NCBI GenBank assembly: GCA_035555315.1
Contig: DATMGU010000073.1
Span: 1 to 64,000, forward strand
Length of the DNA: 64,000 nt
DNA from: DATMGU01 sp035555315
GTDB taxonomy: Bacteria; Pseudomonadota; Alphaproteobacteria; ATCC43930; CGMCC-115725
Direction: 5' to 3'
Made by a program: the position numbers and the translations under genes. Every line of letters begins with the position of its first letter. Positions within the stretch are counted from its first letter, which is position 1. Under the pieces are notes generated by a model. The model saw only the letters and a list, made by a program, of their open reading frames with translations. It searched no databases and was not told the origin of the DNA. Positions 18,783 to 28,051 of the stretch are shown here, one piece after another.

Positions 18783-19795
18783 AGCGGGTTAGCGCAGGCG
18801 ACGAGGTGATCGGCGGCGATCCAGTCGCGCGACAGCGGCGGCTGATCGCAGACCTCGATCCGCCGTTCGCAACGTGTCGCGTAGCGACAGGGCGGCAGCG
18901 CTCCGCGCAGATCAGGCAGGCTGCCGCCGATCGCGGCGAGCGTATGGAGCGCGCCGCCGAAATGCGGCGTGGCGGCGATCAGCTTCGCCGTATAGGGATG
19001 GCGCGGGGCATCGAACAGGACGGCCATAGGCGCCGTCTCGACGACGTGGCCGGCATGCATCACGACAATGCGGTCGCAATATTCCGAGGCGAGCCCCAGA
19101 TCATGGGTAATCAGCACGGTCGCCATGCCATGATCGGCGGCAAGCTCGCGGATGAGGTCCATGATCACCGCCTGGGTTGTGACATCGAGGCCGGTCGTCG
19201 GCTCGTCGGCGATCAGCAAGGCCGGCGAACAGGCCAGCGCCAGCGCGATCATGATGCGCTGGCACATGCCGCCGGATAGCTCGAACGGATAGGCCGCGTA
19301 GCGGCGCTTGGGATCGGGGATCTTGACCTGGGCCAGCAGCTCGATCGCCCGGTCCCGAGCATCGCGCGCGCGCAGATTGCCATGGCGCAACAGCACATCT
19401 TCAAGCTGCTTGCCGACCGCTCGGATCGGGTTGAGAGCGGTGCGCGGGCTCTGGAAGATCATCGACAGCTCGCGGCCGCGGATCCGCTGCAGATCCCGTT
19501 CCGGCGCGGCGAGCAGGTTGAGACCGCCGAACATGGCGCTGCCATGGGTGACCTGGCCGGCTTCGTCCAGGATACCCATCAGGGCATAGGCGGTGACCGA
19601 CTTGCCCGAGCCGCTTTCGCCGACGATGCCGACGGTCTCGCCCCGGCCGACAGTGAAACCGACCCGTTCCAACGCTCGGACAGTCCCTTCGCGCGTCCGG
19701 AAATCGACCGACAGCTCCTCGACCGACAGCAGCGGGACGGCCGCCGCGGCATCGGCCAACACTGCCCCGGCCTGACCTGCCATCCGGCCGCTCAC
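18779..19795 (-). CDS. Peptide-type ABC transporter ATPase (DppD/OppD-like)
   Basis: The 338-residue ATPase has Walker A GESGSGKSV, signature LSGGMCQRIMIALAL, Walker B LLIADEPTTGLD and the cysteine-containing C-terminal tail CRYATRCERRIEVC of oligopeptide transporters. The GTG at 19795 overlaps the binding-protein stop codon in a GTGA arrangement; ATG 19783 is the alternative. With its F-type partner it would power import through permeases. None are in this operon, and the nearest unpaired permease pair is at 12939-14848. Confidence 0.92.
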   Translation of the reverse strand: MSGRMAGQAGAVLADAAAAVPLLSVEELSVDFRTREGTVRALERVGFTVGRGETVGIVGESGSGKSVTAYALMGILDEAGQVTHGSAMFGGLNLLAAPERDLQRIRGRELSMIFQSPRTALNPIRAVGKQLEDVLLRHGNLRARDARDRAIELLAQVKIPDPKRRYAAYPFELSGGMCQRIMIALALACSPALLIADEPTTGLDVTTQAVIMDLIRELAADHGMATVLITHDLGLASEYCDRIVVMHAGHVVETAPMAVLFDAPRHPYTAKLIAATPHFGGALHTLAAIGGSLPDLRGALPPCRYATRCERRIEVCDQPPLSRDWIAADHLVACANPL

Positions 19796-21408
19796 GCCTT
19801 GACCAATTGCCGATAATCCAAGCCGCGGTGGAACCAGTATTGGTAACCGGTGACGCTCGGCTGCAGCGCCACGGTGAGATAAGGCTGGAACAGCGGCATC
19901 CGGGGAATGTCGCTGAACGCCAGGCCGATGAACCCTTTGACGGCCTTGTCGTACTCCACCGGATCCTTGGCGAAGCGAGCCTCGTCGATCAGTTTGTCCA
20001 TCGCCGGGTTCTGATAGCTCATGGTGTTGAACACCGCGTTCTGGCCGTGATAGGTCCAGAAGAAGAAGTAATCTGGAAAGTTCAGCCAGCCGCCGAAGGT
20101 GTTGGCGAAGATCGGCATGTCCTTTTTCAAAAGAGCCGACCGCCAAGTGGCCCCAGGCACCTTCTCGATCGTCATCTTGATGCCGATCTGGCCGAGCGCC
20201 TCCTGGATCAGAATAGCCATCGGCTCCTGCACGGTCGCTTGGCCGAGGTCGAAGCTGAAGACTGTCTCGAACCCTTCGGGATAGCCCGCCTCGGCCAGCA
20301 AGGCCTTGGCCTTGGCGATGTCCGTGTTGTAGGGCAGCGGTTGCGGCCAGGCGGCTGTCGTCGGCGTCGCCGAGGTGCCGCCGAACATCGGATTGGCCAG
20401 GCCGAACAAGGCGGCGTCCATGATCTTTTGATAGGGCAGCGCATAGGCGACCGCCTGGCGGACTTTCAAATTGTTGAACGGCGGCTTGGTGCAATTCATC
20501 CCGATATAGGTGATCGCATTCTCGACCGGCGTATTGACGACCGTGACCTTCTTCTGGGCCATCATCTCGGAGAAATCTTTTTTCGGCAGGTCGAACGACA
20601 CGTCGGCATCGCCGCGTTCCAGCAAGGCGCGCCGGTTCGAAGGCGACGGCACCTCACGGACGATGATGCGCCGCAACGCCGGCAGCGGGCCGCTCTTCCA
20701 GCCGTCGAAGCGGCTATAGACGGTCTCCTGACCGGGTTTCCAGCTATCGACCTTGTAGGCGCCGCCGCCAGCGGTGGCGGATTTCAAGTATTCCTGCGCC
20801 CAAGGGTCGGCTGCCGTGGCGTTCTTTTTGGCCAGGGTCGAGTTGATGATGATCGCCACCGGAACCGTCAGATCGGGGGTCGTCAACTTGTCGGCACGCA
20901 GCAGATCGATGCGGAAGGTATGGTCGTCGACCACGACGAATTGCTCGGGCTTCTCCAGCGAACCGGCCTTCATCTGAAAGGTCGGAAAGCCGCCGATCGT
21001 GACCGCCCGGTCGAACGACCATTTGACATCGGTCGCGGTGACCGGCGATCCGTCATGGAACGTCGCGTCCGGCCGCAGCTTGAAGGTCATCGACATCCCG
21101 TCGGGCGCCATCGACCAGGCTTCCGCCAGCTCCGGCACCAACTGCTTGCCGTCATAGGACAGGCTGCCATCCGGCATGGTCTTGCGGCCATAGGACAGCA
21201 ACCGGTCGTAGCAGTTCCAAGCAACCTGATAGGACGAACTATTGGCGCCGACGCCGTGGATATCGAGGCTGTTGGGGCCGGTTTCGGCCACCACCAACAG
21301 GGTCTCCTTTCGGGCCTGCGCCTGGGCAGAACCGAACGGCAGAGCCGCCACGGCCAACCCGCCCGCGGCTAACGTCGTTCCCGTCTTGAGAAAATTCCGG
21401 CGATCCAT
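19792..21408 (-). CDS. Tat-exported ABC transporter substrate-binding protein (family 5)
   Basis: This 538-residue periplasmic protein starts with a twin-arginine signal, MDRRNFLKTGTTLAAGG, then an alanine-rich hydrophobic stretch ending at AQA. The mature part has the family 5 solute-binding features, with WSMAPDGMSMTFKLRPDATFHDGSPVTATDVKWSFDR and a later AVAYALPYQKIMDAALFG. Such proteins bind oligopeptides, opines, nickel or other small solutes. The ATG at 21408 is chosen because the Tat signal begins there. It heads the ATPase-atzGEH genes and is the only peptide-type binding protein in the window. Confidence 0.92.
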   Translation of the reverse strand: MDRRNFLKTGTTLAAGGLAVAALPFGSAQAQARKETLLVVAETGPNSLDIHGVGANSSSYQVAWNCYDRLLSYGRKTMPDGSLSYDGKQLVPELAEAWSMAPDGMSMTFKLRPDATFHDGSPVTATDVKWSFDRAVTIGGFPTFQMKAGSLEKPEQFVVVDDHTFRIDLLRADKLTTPDLTVPVAIIINSTLAKKNATAADPWAQEYLKSATAGGGAYKVDSWKPGQETVYSRFDGWKSGPLPALRRIIVREVPSPSNRRALLERGDADVSFDLPKKDFSEMMAQKKVTVVNTPVENAITYIGMNCTKPPFNNLKVRQAVAYALPYQKIMDAALFGLANPMFGGTSATPTTAAWPQPLPYNTDIAKAKALLAEAGYPEGFETVFSFDLGQATVQEPMAILIQEALGQIGIKMTIEKVPGATWRSALLKKDMPIFANTFGGWLNFPDYFFFWTYHGQNAVFNTMSYQNPAMDKLIDEARFAKDPVEYDKAVKGFIGLAFSDIPRMPLFQPYLTVALQPSVTGYQYWFHRGLDYRQLVKA

Positions 21409-21523
21409 GGCGTGGGCTCCTATCGCGAAATCCCCTTGGAACTTCTGAATGCGCGTGTGGAAACGGAGGAAATCGCGAGAAAATACGCAAGGCACATGCC
21501 ATGCGTCGCTTAAGCCGCCGGGA

Positions 21524-22303
21524 TCAGACGAAGCGCAGTTGGAGCGGCGGATAATCGCCGATGCGGGCGACCGCCGCCGAGCCCGCGGCGATCGGCGTGG
21601 CGCCCTGCAGCGAGCCGGTGATCACCACGGTTCCGGCGGTAAGTCCACCGGTTCGGGTCGCGGCGTGGTTCGCCAGCCAGACGACAAGATCGAACGGATC
21701 GTCACAGGGATGCGTGCCCATCGCGGATTGCACGACGGTGCCGTCAATCGTCAATTCACCGCGCAGCGCTCGGAAATCGATCGAGCGCCAGCTGCCGACC
21801 GGTTGTCCCCAAACCAGCAAACCATTGCTGCTGCTATCGGCGATCTGCGAAAACGTATTCACAGCCTTTGGGTCGCTATAGCGCGTCGCGACGACCTCGA
21901 TCGCCGGGCAGAAGCCCTCCACCGCCTGAGCGACGGCCTCCCGGTCATAGCCGCCGTCGCGCGGCGGCAGGTTGCGGCTCAAGCGAAAGGCGAATTCGAT
22001 TTCCAGCGCCAAGCCCCGAAACCGCGCCGCCTGCAATTCGCCACCACCCGGTGTCACCAGATCGGCCGGCACCACCAGATCGGCCGGAATCGGCGCGCAG
22101 CCAATTTCGCGCGTCGCGGGATTCATGCCGACCTTCCAGCCGCCGATCGGGCCGAGGCCACGGCTGACCGCGTCCTGGATCGCATAGGCCTCATCGAGCG
22201 TGCGCGGGGCCAGCGCCTCCGGCAGCTCATCGACCGGCACGCCGCTCCGGCGTGCCTCCACCAAAATCGCCGCCGCTCCTGCCGCCCGCTCGTTTACCGA
22301 CAT
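21524..22303 (-). CDS. MhpD-like 2-keto-4-pentenoate hydratase family protein
   Basis: The 259-residue enzyme has the hydratase/decarboxylase branch of the FAH fold: AYAIQDAV, GGWKVGMNPATRE, the metal-binding LALEIEFAF and the C-terminal VVITGSLQGATPI. The usual C-terminal GxG turn is present as AGSAAVARIGD. Members hydrate 2-oxo-pentenoates in meta-cleavage pathways, but many stand-alone copies have other oxo-acid substrates. GGGGGAGA precedes the ATG at 22303; TTG 22309 is an alternative start. It is 115 bases upstream of the binding-protein gene on the same strand and may be the first gene of that operon. Confidence 0.85.
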   Translation of the reverse strand: MSVNERAAGAAAILVEARRSGVPVDELPEALAPRTLDEAYAIQDAVSRGLGPIGGWKVGMNPATREIGCAPIPADLVVPADLVTPGGGELQAARFRGLALEIEFAFRLSRNLPPRDGGYDREAVAQAVEGFCPAIEVVATRYSDPKAVNTFSQIADSSSNGLLVWGQPVGSWRSIDFRALRGELTIDGTVVQSAMGTHPCDDPFDLVVWLANHAATRTGGLTAGTVVITGSLQGATPIAAGSAAVARIGDYPPLQLRFV

Positions 22304-22424
22304 CTGCAAATCTCCCCCGACCGCTCCGTTCGAGCGGCGATCCGGCGCAGGAATGTGCTGGAAACGGCGTACGGCGCAAGTCCCCCGACGATCTAGGCCG
22401 ACGATCGATGGCGGATCGGCTCTC

Positions 22425-22712
22425 CTAAGCCGGTTTGGTCTTTGGAGAAGCCATCCGTTTCGTCTTAGGGGAAGGCAGTGCTTTCGCGGACTTCGCCGGC
22501 GCAGCCGCGATCTTCACGGCTTTTTCGGCGGCGGCAGCCTTCTTGGCCGGCTTGGTCGAGGATTTAGCGGGTTTGGCCGGTTTCGCGGGCTCATCATCGA
22601 TCGACTTGGCGGCGGTATGCCAATGCTCTTCATGGCGACCATGCGGCCGGCCTTCGCTTACCCAAAGCTGGTACGCTTTTTCGCTGATTTTCTTTTCGCG
22701 ATCCTTGCTCAT
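22425..22712 (-). CDS. DUF2934 protein with histone-H1-like tail
   Basis: A 95-residue protein. The first 35 residues (EKKISEKAYQLWVSEGRPHGRHEEHWHTA) match the DUF2934 motif, a short helical unit with a conserved W-x(3)-GRP-x-G pattern. The remaining 55 residues are almost only Lys, Ala, Pro and Ser, like histone H1 or AlgP-type tails that bind nucleic acid without sequence preference. Function unknown; association with DNA or RNA is an inference from composition. It is upstream of the second transporter operon's last gene and on the same strand, but separated from the next gene. Confidence 0.75.
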   Translation of the reverse strand: MSKDREKKISEKAYQLWVSEGRPHGRHEEHWHTAAKSIDDEPAKPAKPAKSSTKPAKKAAAAEKAVKIAAAPAKSAKALPSPKTKRMASPKTKPA

Positions 22713-22746
22713 CCGGTTCTTTTCCCTTCGATACCCGTGCCGGGGA

Positions 22747-24408
22747 TCAGCTGCGGGTGTTGGCGGGTTCGATCACCCCAAAGAATACTCCGAAACCGGG
22801 CAATCGTACCGTCCCGTCCCGAAATCCAGTAGTAAAACCGTGGGCGTTAAAACCATTGTCGGGCGACGGTATGATCGCCTCATCCACGCCAAACGAAAAG
22901 GTCGCCGGCTGTGGCGACATATTGAACGCCGCGACCAGGCGATCGTCCGGTGTCGCCCGCTCGAACGCCAGCACGAGCGCCTCCGTCCTGACGCGGCCGA
23001 GGCGGCCATGGCGCAATGCCGGCTGCTCCCGGCGCCAAGCGATCAGCCGGCGGACACGGTGCAAGACGGAGCCGGGATCAGCCTCCTGCCGGTCGATCGC
23101 CAGCGCCCGATGCTCGGCCGCCACCGGCAGCCACGTTTCAGGCGCCGAGCTGAAGCCGGCATGGGGGGCCTCGGCGCACCACGGCATCGGCGTCCGGCTA
23201 CCATCGCGCCCCTTGAACTCCGGCCAATAGGCGATGCCGAAAGGGTCGCGCAGCCGGTCGTGGGTGAGCGACGCATCCATGAGACCGAGTTCGTCGCCCT
23301 GATACAGGCAGGCGGTGCCGGGCAGGCTCAGCAGCAGGGCGGTCAGCAAGACGGCGAAGTCTCCCACCTGCCCCTCCGCACCCGGCGGCAGCCAGCGGCC
23401 GGCGGCACGCGCGACATCGTGATTGCTGAACGCCCAGCACAGGGCATCGGCACCGATGGCTGCGGCGGCGCTCTCCAGCACCTCGGCGAAGAGAGCCGGC
23501 GACAAATCTTCGCGCAGCAGCTTCAAGGTATAGGCCAGATGCAGCCGGCCGGGGCCCGTATAGGCGGCGATCCGATCATAGGCGCCCGGCTGGCTCGACA
23601 CTTCGGCGAGCGTCATGGCACCCGGGTAACGGTCGGTCAGCGCCCGGATACGTCCCAGAACGGGCAACACCGTCGCCTCGTCCCCGACATCGTAGAGGTG
23701 CCGCTGCAGGCCGAACGGCTTGGCCGGGATGACGCCCCTGGGCGGCGGCACCGCCGGGTTGTCGCGCAGAGCCGGGTCATGGCGCAGAAAATCCACCGCG
23801 TCGAGCCGGAAGCCATCGACGCCGCGGTCGAGCCAGAACGCGCCTGTCGAGAGCACCGCATCCAACACCGTCTGGTTGCCGAGATCGAGCTTCGGTTGGC
23901 TCTCGAGGAATGGGTGCAGATAGTATTTTCGCCGTCGCGGCGACCAACTCCAAGCCGAGCCGCCGAATACCGACAGCCAGTTGTTCGGCGGCGTGCCATC
24001 GGGCTTGGGATCGGCCCAGACATACCAATCCGCATGACCCGCCTCGCCCGCCCGGCTCGCCTCGAACCAGGCATGCTGGTCGGAGGTATGCGCCCAAACC
24101 TGATCGATCAGCACCTTGAGGCCCAGCCGATGCGCCTCGACCAACAGCGCGTCGACGTCGGCGAGTGTGCCCATGGTCGGATCGACCGCGAGGTAATCCG
24201 CCACGTCGTAGCCGAAGTCGCGCATCGGCGAGGCGAAGAACGGTGATAGCCAGATACCGTCTACACCCAGCCCGGCGATGTAATCGAGCTTGGCGATGAC
24301 GCCGGGCAGATCGCCGATCCCGTCGCCATTCGTATCGAAAAAACTGCGCGGATAGATCTGGTACAGCACGGCACCCTGCCACCAGGGCCGATCGGCCGGC
24401 AGGGTCAT
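22747..24408 (-). CDS. GH13 alpha-glucosidase
   Basis: This 553-residue enzyme has an N-terminal WWQGAVLYQIYPRSF typical of the oligo-1,6-glucosidase group of family GH13. Catalytic regions are intact: nucleophile Asp203 in GFRLDAVDF, acid/base Glu269 in TLAEVSSQ, and the stabiliser His330-Asp331 in FSNHD. Region I reads DQVWAH rather than the usual DxVxNH. There is no signal peptide, so it hydrolyses imported alpha-glucosides in the cytoplasm. It starts with a TGATG overlap on the LysE-type gene and is the last gene of the transporter operon. That suggests a sugar-containing or glycosylated import substrate. Confidence 0.93.
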   Translation of the reverse strand: MTLPADRPWWQGAVLYQIYPRSFFDTNGDGIGDLPGVIAKLDYIAGLGVDGIWLSPFFASPMRDFGYDVADYLAVDPTMGTLADVDALLVEAHRLGLKVLIDQVWAHTSDQHAWFEASRAGEAGHADWYVWADPKPDGTPPNNWLSVFGGSAWSWSPRRRKYYLHPFLESQPKLDLGNQTVLDAVLSTGAFWLDRGVDGFRLDAVDFLRHDPALRDNPAVPPPRGVIPAKPFGLQRHLYDVGDEATVLPVLGRIRALTDRYPGAMTLAEVSSQPGAYDRIAAYTGPGRLHLAYTLKLLREDLSPALFAEVLESAAAAIGADALCWAFSNHDVARAAGRWLPPGAEGQVGDFAVLLTALLLSLPGTACLYQGDELGLMDASLTHDRLRDPFGIAYWPEFKGRDGSRTPMPWCAEAPHAGFSSAPETWLPVAAEHRALAIDRQEADPGSVLHRVRRLIAWRREQPALRHGRLGRVRTEALVLAFERATPDDRLVAAFNMSPQPATFSFGVDEAIIPSPDNGFNAHGFTTGFRDGTVRLPGFGVFFGVIEPANTRS

Positions 24409-25046
24409 CAGTTGCGCCGCAGGGTAGCCATGCCAACACCGGCGCTGATCAGCAGCGAGCCCGCCATCCAATTGGTGATGCGCGCGAAGCCCGGTCGCCT
24501 GGCGAGACGTGTCGCCCGGCCGGCGAGCAGGCCGTACCCGGCCAGAATGACGAACTCGATCACCACGCTGGTGGCGGCCAGGATGGCGATCTGCCCGGCG
24601 ATCGATCCAGCGGGGTCGACGAATTGCGGCAGCAGGGCGGTAAAGAAGACCAAGGCCTTCGGGTTGGTGAGCTGCAGAACGGCACCATTGCCTATCATCC
24701 GCCCGACGCCGGTCGAGGCAGGTTCGGCAGTACCCCGATCGGCCGGCATCGCGAGGGCGGATGACTTACCGAACAGCGCGCCGAGGCCGAGCCAGACCAG
24801 ATAGGCGGCGCCGATCCATTTGATCGCGAAGAATAGGTCATAGGAGGCCAGCAGCACCGCCCCGAGACCGGTCGCCGAGAGCAGGAAATAAACCAGATTG
24901 CCGCTCAGGATCCCGATATTGGCGGAGATCGAGGCCCCCGTACCGCGACGCACCCCCTGGGAGACGACCAGCAGGACCGCCGGGCCCGGCGTCAGGCACA
25001 GCACTGCCTCGGTCAGGCAGAATAGGCCCCAAGCACTCCAACTCAT
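24408..25046 (-). CDS. LysE/RhtB family exporter
   Basis: The 212-residue inner-membrane protein has about six hydrophobic helices and the LysE signature near the N terminus (LTPGPAVLLVVSQGVRRG), followed by the conserved NPKALVFF in the middle. Family members export amino acids or related small molecules using the proton gradient. It overlaps the ATPase gene upstream by four bases and the glucosidase gene downstream by one base. Translation of an exporter between an importer and a hydrolase is therefore likely coupled. Confidence 0.92.
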   Translation of the reverse strand: MSWSAWGLFCLTEAVLCLTPGPAVLLVVSQGVRRGTGASISANIGILSGNLVYFLLSATGLGAVLLASYDLFFAIKWIGAAYLVWLGLGALFGKSSALAMPADRGTAEPASTGVGRMIGNGAVLQLTNPKALVFFTALLPQFVDPAGSIAGQIAILAATSVVIEFVILAGYGLLAGRATRLARRPGFARITNWMAGSLLISAGVGMATLRRN

Positions 25047-26062
25047 GATCCTGCAACCCCCTCAGCGCTGCCACCGATGGAGATCATAGCGGCGCCGGCC
25101 GGTTCCACCAGCACACAGCGCGCGACATGACCGGGCGTCGCCTCGACGGCTCGCGGCGCCGCCGTCAGGCACGCCGCCATGGCATGGCGGCAGCGTGGCG
25201 CGAAGCTGCAGCCGGACGGCAGGGCGATCAGGCCGGGCGGGCTCCCGGGGATCGTCTCCAGGCGCTGGCCGCGCGACGATCCCTGTACCGTCGAATTCAG
25301 CAACCCGCGCGTATATGGATGCAGCGGCCGGCGCAGCACGTCGCGCACGGCCCCCTGCTCGACGATCCGGCCGGCATACATCACGGCGATGCTGTCGGCG
25401 ATCTCGGTCGCGACACCCATGTCGTGGGTCACGAAGATCACCGCCATGCCCAATTCGCGCTGCAGATCGCGCAACAGCAACAGGATCTGGATCTGCACCG
25501 TGGCGTCAAGCGCGGTGGTCGGCTCGTCCGCCAGCAACAGCGCCGGCCGGCAGGCGAGTGCCAGCGCGATCATCGCCCGCTGCCGCATGCCACCCGAAAG
25601 CTCGTGCGGATAGGCGTCGAGCCGCCGCGCCGGCAACGGGATCTGCACCCGGTCGAACAGATCGAACGCCCGCTGGCGGGCCGCCTTGGCGCCGATCCCC
25701 TCATGTCGGATCACCGCCTCGCCGATCTGCTGGCCGATCGTGAACACCGGGTCGAAGGCGAGCATCGGCTCCTGGAAGATCATCGAGACGACAGGACCAC
25801 GGATCGCCGACAAAGCGGCCTGATCAAGCGTCAGGACGTCATGGCCGGCGATGGTGACACGGCCGCCGATCCGGGTCCGTGCCGGGGGCAACAGGCGCAT
25901 CAGGGCCCGCAGAGTGACGCTTTTGCCCGAGCCGGATTCGCCCAGGATCGCCATGACAGCGCCGCGCTCCAGCGTGAAATCGACGCCGTTCACCGCCTGC
26001 ACGATCCCTTCGCGCGCGGTAAAGCCGACGGTCAGCCCCTCGACCGAGACCAGCGGCGTCAT
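25043..26062 (-). CDS. Peptide-type ABC transporter ATPase (DppD-like), second system
   Basis: A 339-residue ATPase with Walker A GESGSGKSV, Q-loop IFQEPMLAFDP, signature LSGGMRQRAMIALAL, Walker B LLLADEPTTALD and the C-terminal cysteine segment CSFAPRCRHAMAAC. The ATG at 26062 makes an ATGA overlap with the F-type partner. It belongs to the tightly packed operon permease B, permease C, ATPase F, ATPase D, LysE, glucosidase. Gene order is F before D, the reverse of most dpp operons. Confidence 0.93.
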   Translation of the reverse strand: MTPLVSVEGLTVGFTAREGIVQAVNGVDFTLERGAVMAILGESGSGKSVTLRALMRLLPPARTRIGGRVTIAGHDVLTLDQAALSAIRGPVVSMIFQEPMLAFDPVFTIGQQIGEAVIRHEGIGAKAARQRAFDLFDRVQIPLPARRLDAYPHELSGGMRQRAMIALALACRPALLLADEPTTALDATVQIQILLLLRDLQRELGMAVIFVTHDMGVATEIADSIAVMYAGRIVEQGAVRDVLRRPLHPYTRGLLNSTVQGSSRGQRLETIPGSPPGLIALPSGCSFAPRCRHAMAACLTAAPRAVEATPGHVARCVLVEPAGAAMISIGGSAEGVAGS

Positions 26063-27153
26063 GCGCCACCTACCGGCGCCGCGGAGTGGCCGGATCCGGG
26101 AACATGCATGTGACAGGCGACCGCGTGGCGGTCCCAATCGATGGCGTGGTCCCCCTTCGCCGTGTCGCCGCCGGCGGCGAGCGACGGTGCCGTTCGGTCG
26201 CAGATCGGTTCGGCATGGGGACACCGCGGGTGGAAGCGGCAGCCGCTCGGCGGGTTGATCGGGTTGGGTGGATCGCCGACGATCGACGGCACCTCGGTTC
26301 GCCGGTCCGGATCCATCGACGGCATCGCCGACAACAGAGCGCGGGTATAGGGATGCTTCGGCTCGCCATAGATCCGCTCGACCGGGCCGATCTCGACGAT
26401 CTTGCCCAGATACATGACCAGCACCCGATCGCTGATCCAATGCACGACGTTGAGGTCATGGGAGATGAACAGGTAGGTCAGGCCCAGCTCCGCCTTCAAA
26501 TCGGCGAGCAGGTTGAGAACCTGCGCCTCGACCGATTTGTCGAGCGCCGAGACCGCCTCGTCGAGGATCACCAGGCGCGGCTCCAGCGCCAAGGCCCGGG
26601 CGATATTGACGCGCTGCCGTTGGCCGCCGGACAACTCGTGCGGATAGCGGCGGATGTAACGGTCCGGCTCCAAGCCGACTTTGCTCAAGAGGTCGCGGGC
26701 GCGGTCCCGTGCCACCTGGGCGGGGACACCCCTGGCGCGCGGTCCGAAGGCGATCGACGCTTCGATCGGGAGGCGCGGGTTGAGCGAGGCGTAGCTGTCC
26801 TGGAACACCATCTGCATGGCGCGCCGCAGCTCGCCGACGCCGATCCCGTCGGCGGCCCCGACCGCTTCGCCATCCAGGATGATGCGACCCTGATCCGGCT
26901 CGATCAGCCGCATCAGCAGCCGCGCGGTCGTCGATTTTCCACAGCCGGATTCCCCGACGATGCCCAGCGTCTCACCCTTGCGCAAGGCAAAGGAGATGTC
27001 GTCGACCGCCTGAACCGTGGCGACGGCGCGGTTCAACACCCCGCCGCGCAGCACGAAATATTTGCGCAGGTTTTCGACCAGCAGCAGGGGTTGCGCCGGC
27101 CCGCCGCGATCGCGCGGGTCGGCCGGCACTTCGGCGAGCGCGGTGGTGCTCAC
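26059..27153 (-). CDS. Peptide-type ABC transporter ATPase (DppF-like), second system
   Basis: The 364-residue ATPase has Walker A GESGCGKST, signature LSGGQRQRVNIARA, Walker B LVILDEAVSALD and the C-terminal cysteine cluster CRFHPRCPHAEPIC. In Walker B, the usual EPTSALD is EAVSALD, a variant seen in this transporter class that keeps the catalytic Glu. The C-terminal region carries an insertion rich in Asp and Ala after the cysteine cluster. The GTG at 27153 overlaps the DppC-like stop codon as GTGA. Confidence 0.92.
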   Translation of the reverse strand: MSTTALAEVPADPRDRGGPAQPLLLVENLRKYFVLRGGVLNRAVATVQAVDDISFALRKGETLGIVGESGCGKSTTARLLMRLIEPDQGRIILDGEAVGAADGIGVGELRRAMQMVFQDSYASLNPRLPIEASIAFGPRARGVPAQVARDRARDLLSKVGLEPDRYIRRYPHELSGGQRQRVNIARALALEPRLVILDEAVSALDKSVEAQVLNLLADLKAELGLTYLFISHDLNVVHWISDRVLVMYLGKIVEIGPVERIYGEPKHPYTRALLSAMPSMDPDRRTEVPSIVGDPPNPINPPSGCRFHPRCPHAEPICDRTAPSLAAGGDTAKGDHAIDWDRHAVACHMHVPGSGHSAAPVGGA

Positions 27154-28049
27154 GCCTTCACATCCATCGCGGCGCGCAAACCATCGCTCATCAGGTTGAA
27201 CGCCATCGAAGTCATGAAGATCATCGCCCCCGGCAGGGCCGCCACCGTCGGGTTGACGAAGATCGACTGGCGCAACGTGTTCAGCATCAGTCCCCATTCC
27301 GGCTCCGGCGGCTTCACGCCGAGGCCGATGAAGCTGAGCCCGGAGGCCAGGATGATGCTGACGCTGATCAAACCGGTGGCGTAGACGAAGATCGGACCCA
27401 GCACGTTGCCCAGCACATGCACGCGCAAGATCGCCCAGGTGCTGGCACCGCTGGCCCGGGCCGCGTCGACGTAATCCAGGCCACGCACCTGGGTCGTCAC
27501 GGTCTCCGCGACCCGTGCCACCTGCGGTACGAACACGATGGTCAGCGCCACGATGCTGTTGGTGAGGCCGGTGCCGAGCGCACCGGCGATGGCGATGGCC
27601 AGCAGGATCGATGGGAAGGCGTAGAGCACGTCGACCAGCCGCATGATCGCCATGTTGACCGCCCCGCCCAGATAGCCGGCGACGATGCCGAGGGCGCCGC
27701 CGATGATCAGCGCGTTCAACACCGGCGTGATGCCCATGACCAAGGACAGCCGGCCGCCATAGATCAGGCGGGACAGCATGTCGCGTCCAAGCTCGTCGCT
27801 GCCAATGAGATAGGGCGCCTTGAACACCGGCTGCAACCGACGCAGCATGCTGGTCTTATAGGGATCGGCGGGTGCCAGATATGGCGCGAAGATCGCCGCC
27901 AGGATGATGACCAGCAGAATGGCGCCGCAGACCAGCGTGGTCCGGTCGCGCAGCAGCCGATAGCGCACCAGCGCCCAATAGCCCTGGGACAGGATGGCGG
28001 CCGGTGCCGGCGCCTCGGGCTTGACGGCGATAACGCCGACCTCGGCCAT
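27150..28049 (-). CDS. Peptide-type ABC transporter permease (DppC-like), second system
   Basis: This 299-residue permease has an N-terminal cytoplasmic extension, a first helix at about residues 40-60, the periplasmic YLIGSDELGRDMLSR motif, an EAA loop (YVDAARASGASTWAIL) and the ending MSDGLRAAMDVK. It lies two bases after the DppB-like gene and overlaps the F ATPase. It forms the pore of the second importer. Confidence 0.93.
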   Translation of the reverse strand: MAEVGVIAVKPEAPAPAAILSQGYWALVRYRLLRDRTTLVCGAILLVIILAAIFAPYLAPADPYKTSMLRRLQPVFKAPYLIGSDELGRDMLSRLIYGGRLSLVMGITPVLNALIIGGALGIVAGYLGGAVNMAIMRLVDVLYAFPSILLAIAIAGALGTGLTNSIVALTIVFVPQVARVAETVTTQVRGLDYVDAARASGASTWAILRVHVLGNVLGPIFVYATGLISVSIILASGLSFIGLGVKPPEPEWGLMLNTLRQSIFVNPTVAALPGAMIFMTSMAFNLMSDGLRAAMDVKA

Positions 28050-28051
28050 GG

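Noticed and set aside
26086..27384. A 432-codon rightward frame across the ATPase and permease genes
   Set aside because: It is the shadow of the minus-strand transporter genes, which have complete Walker and signature motifs.
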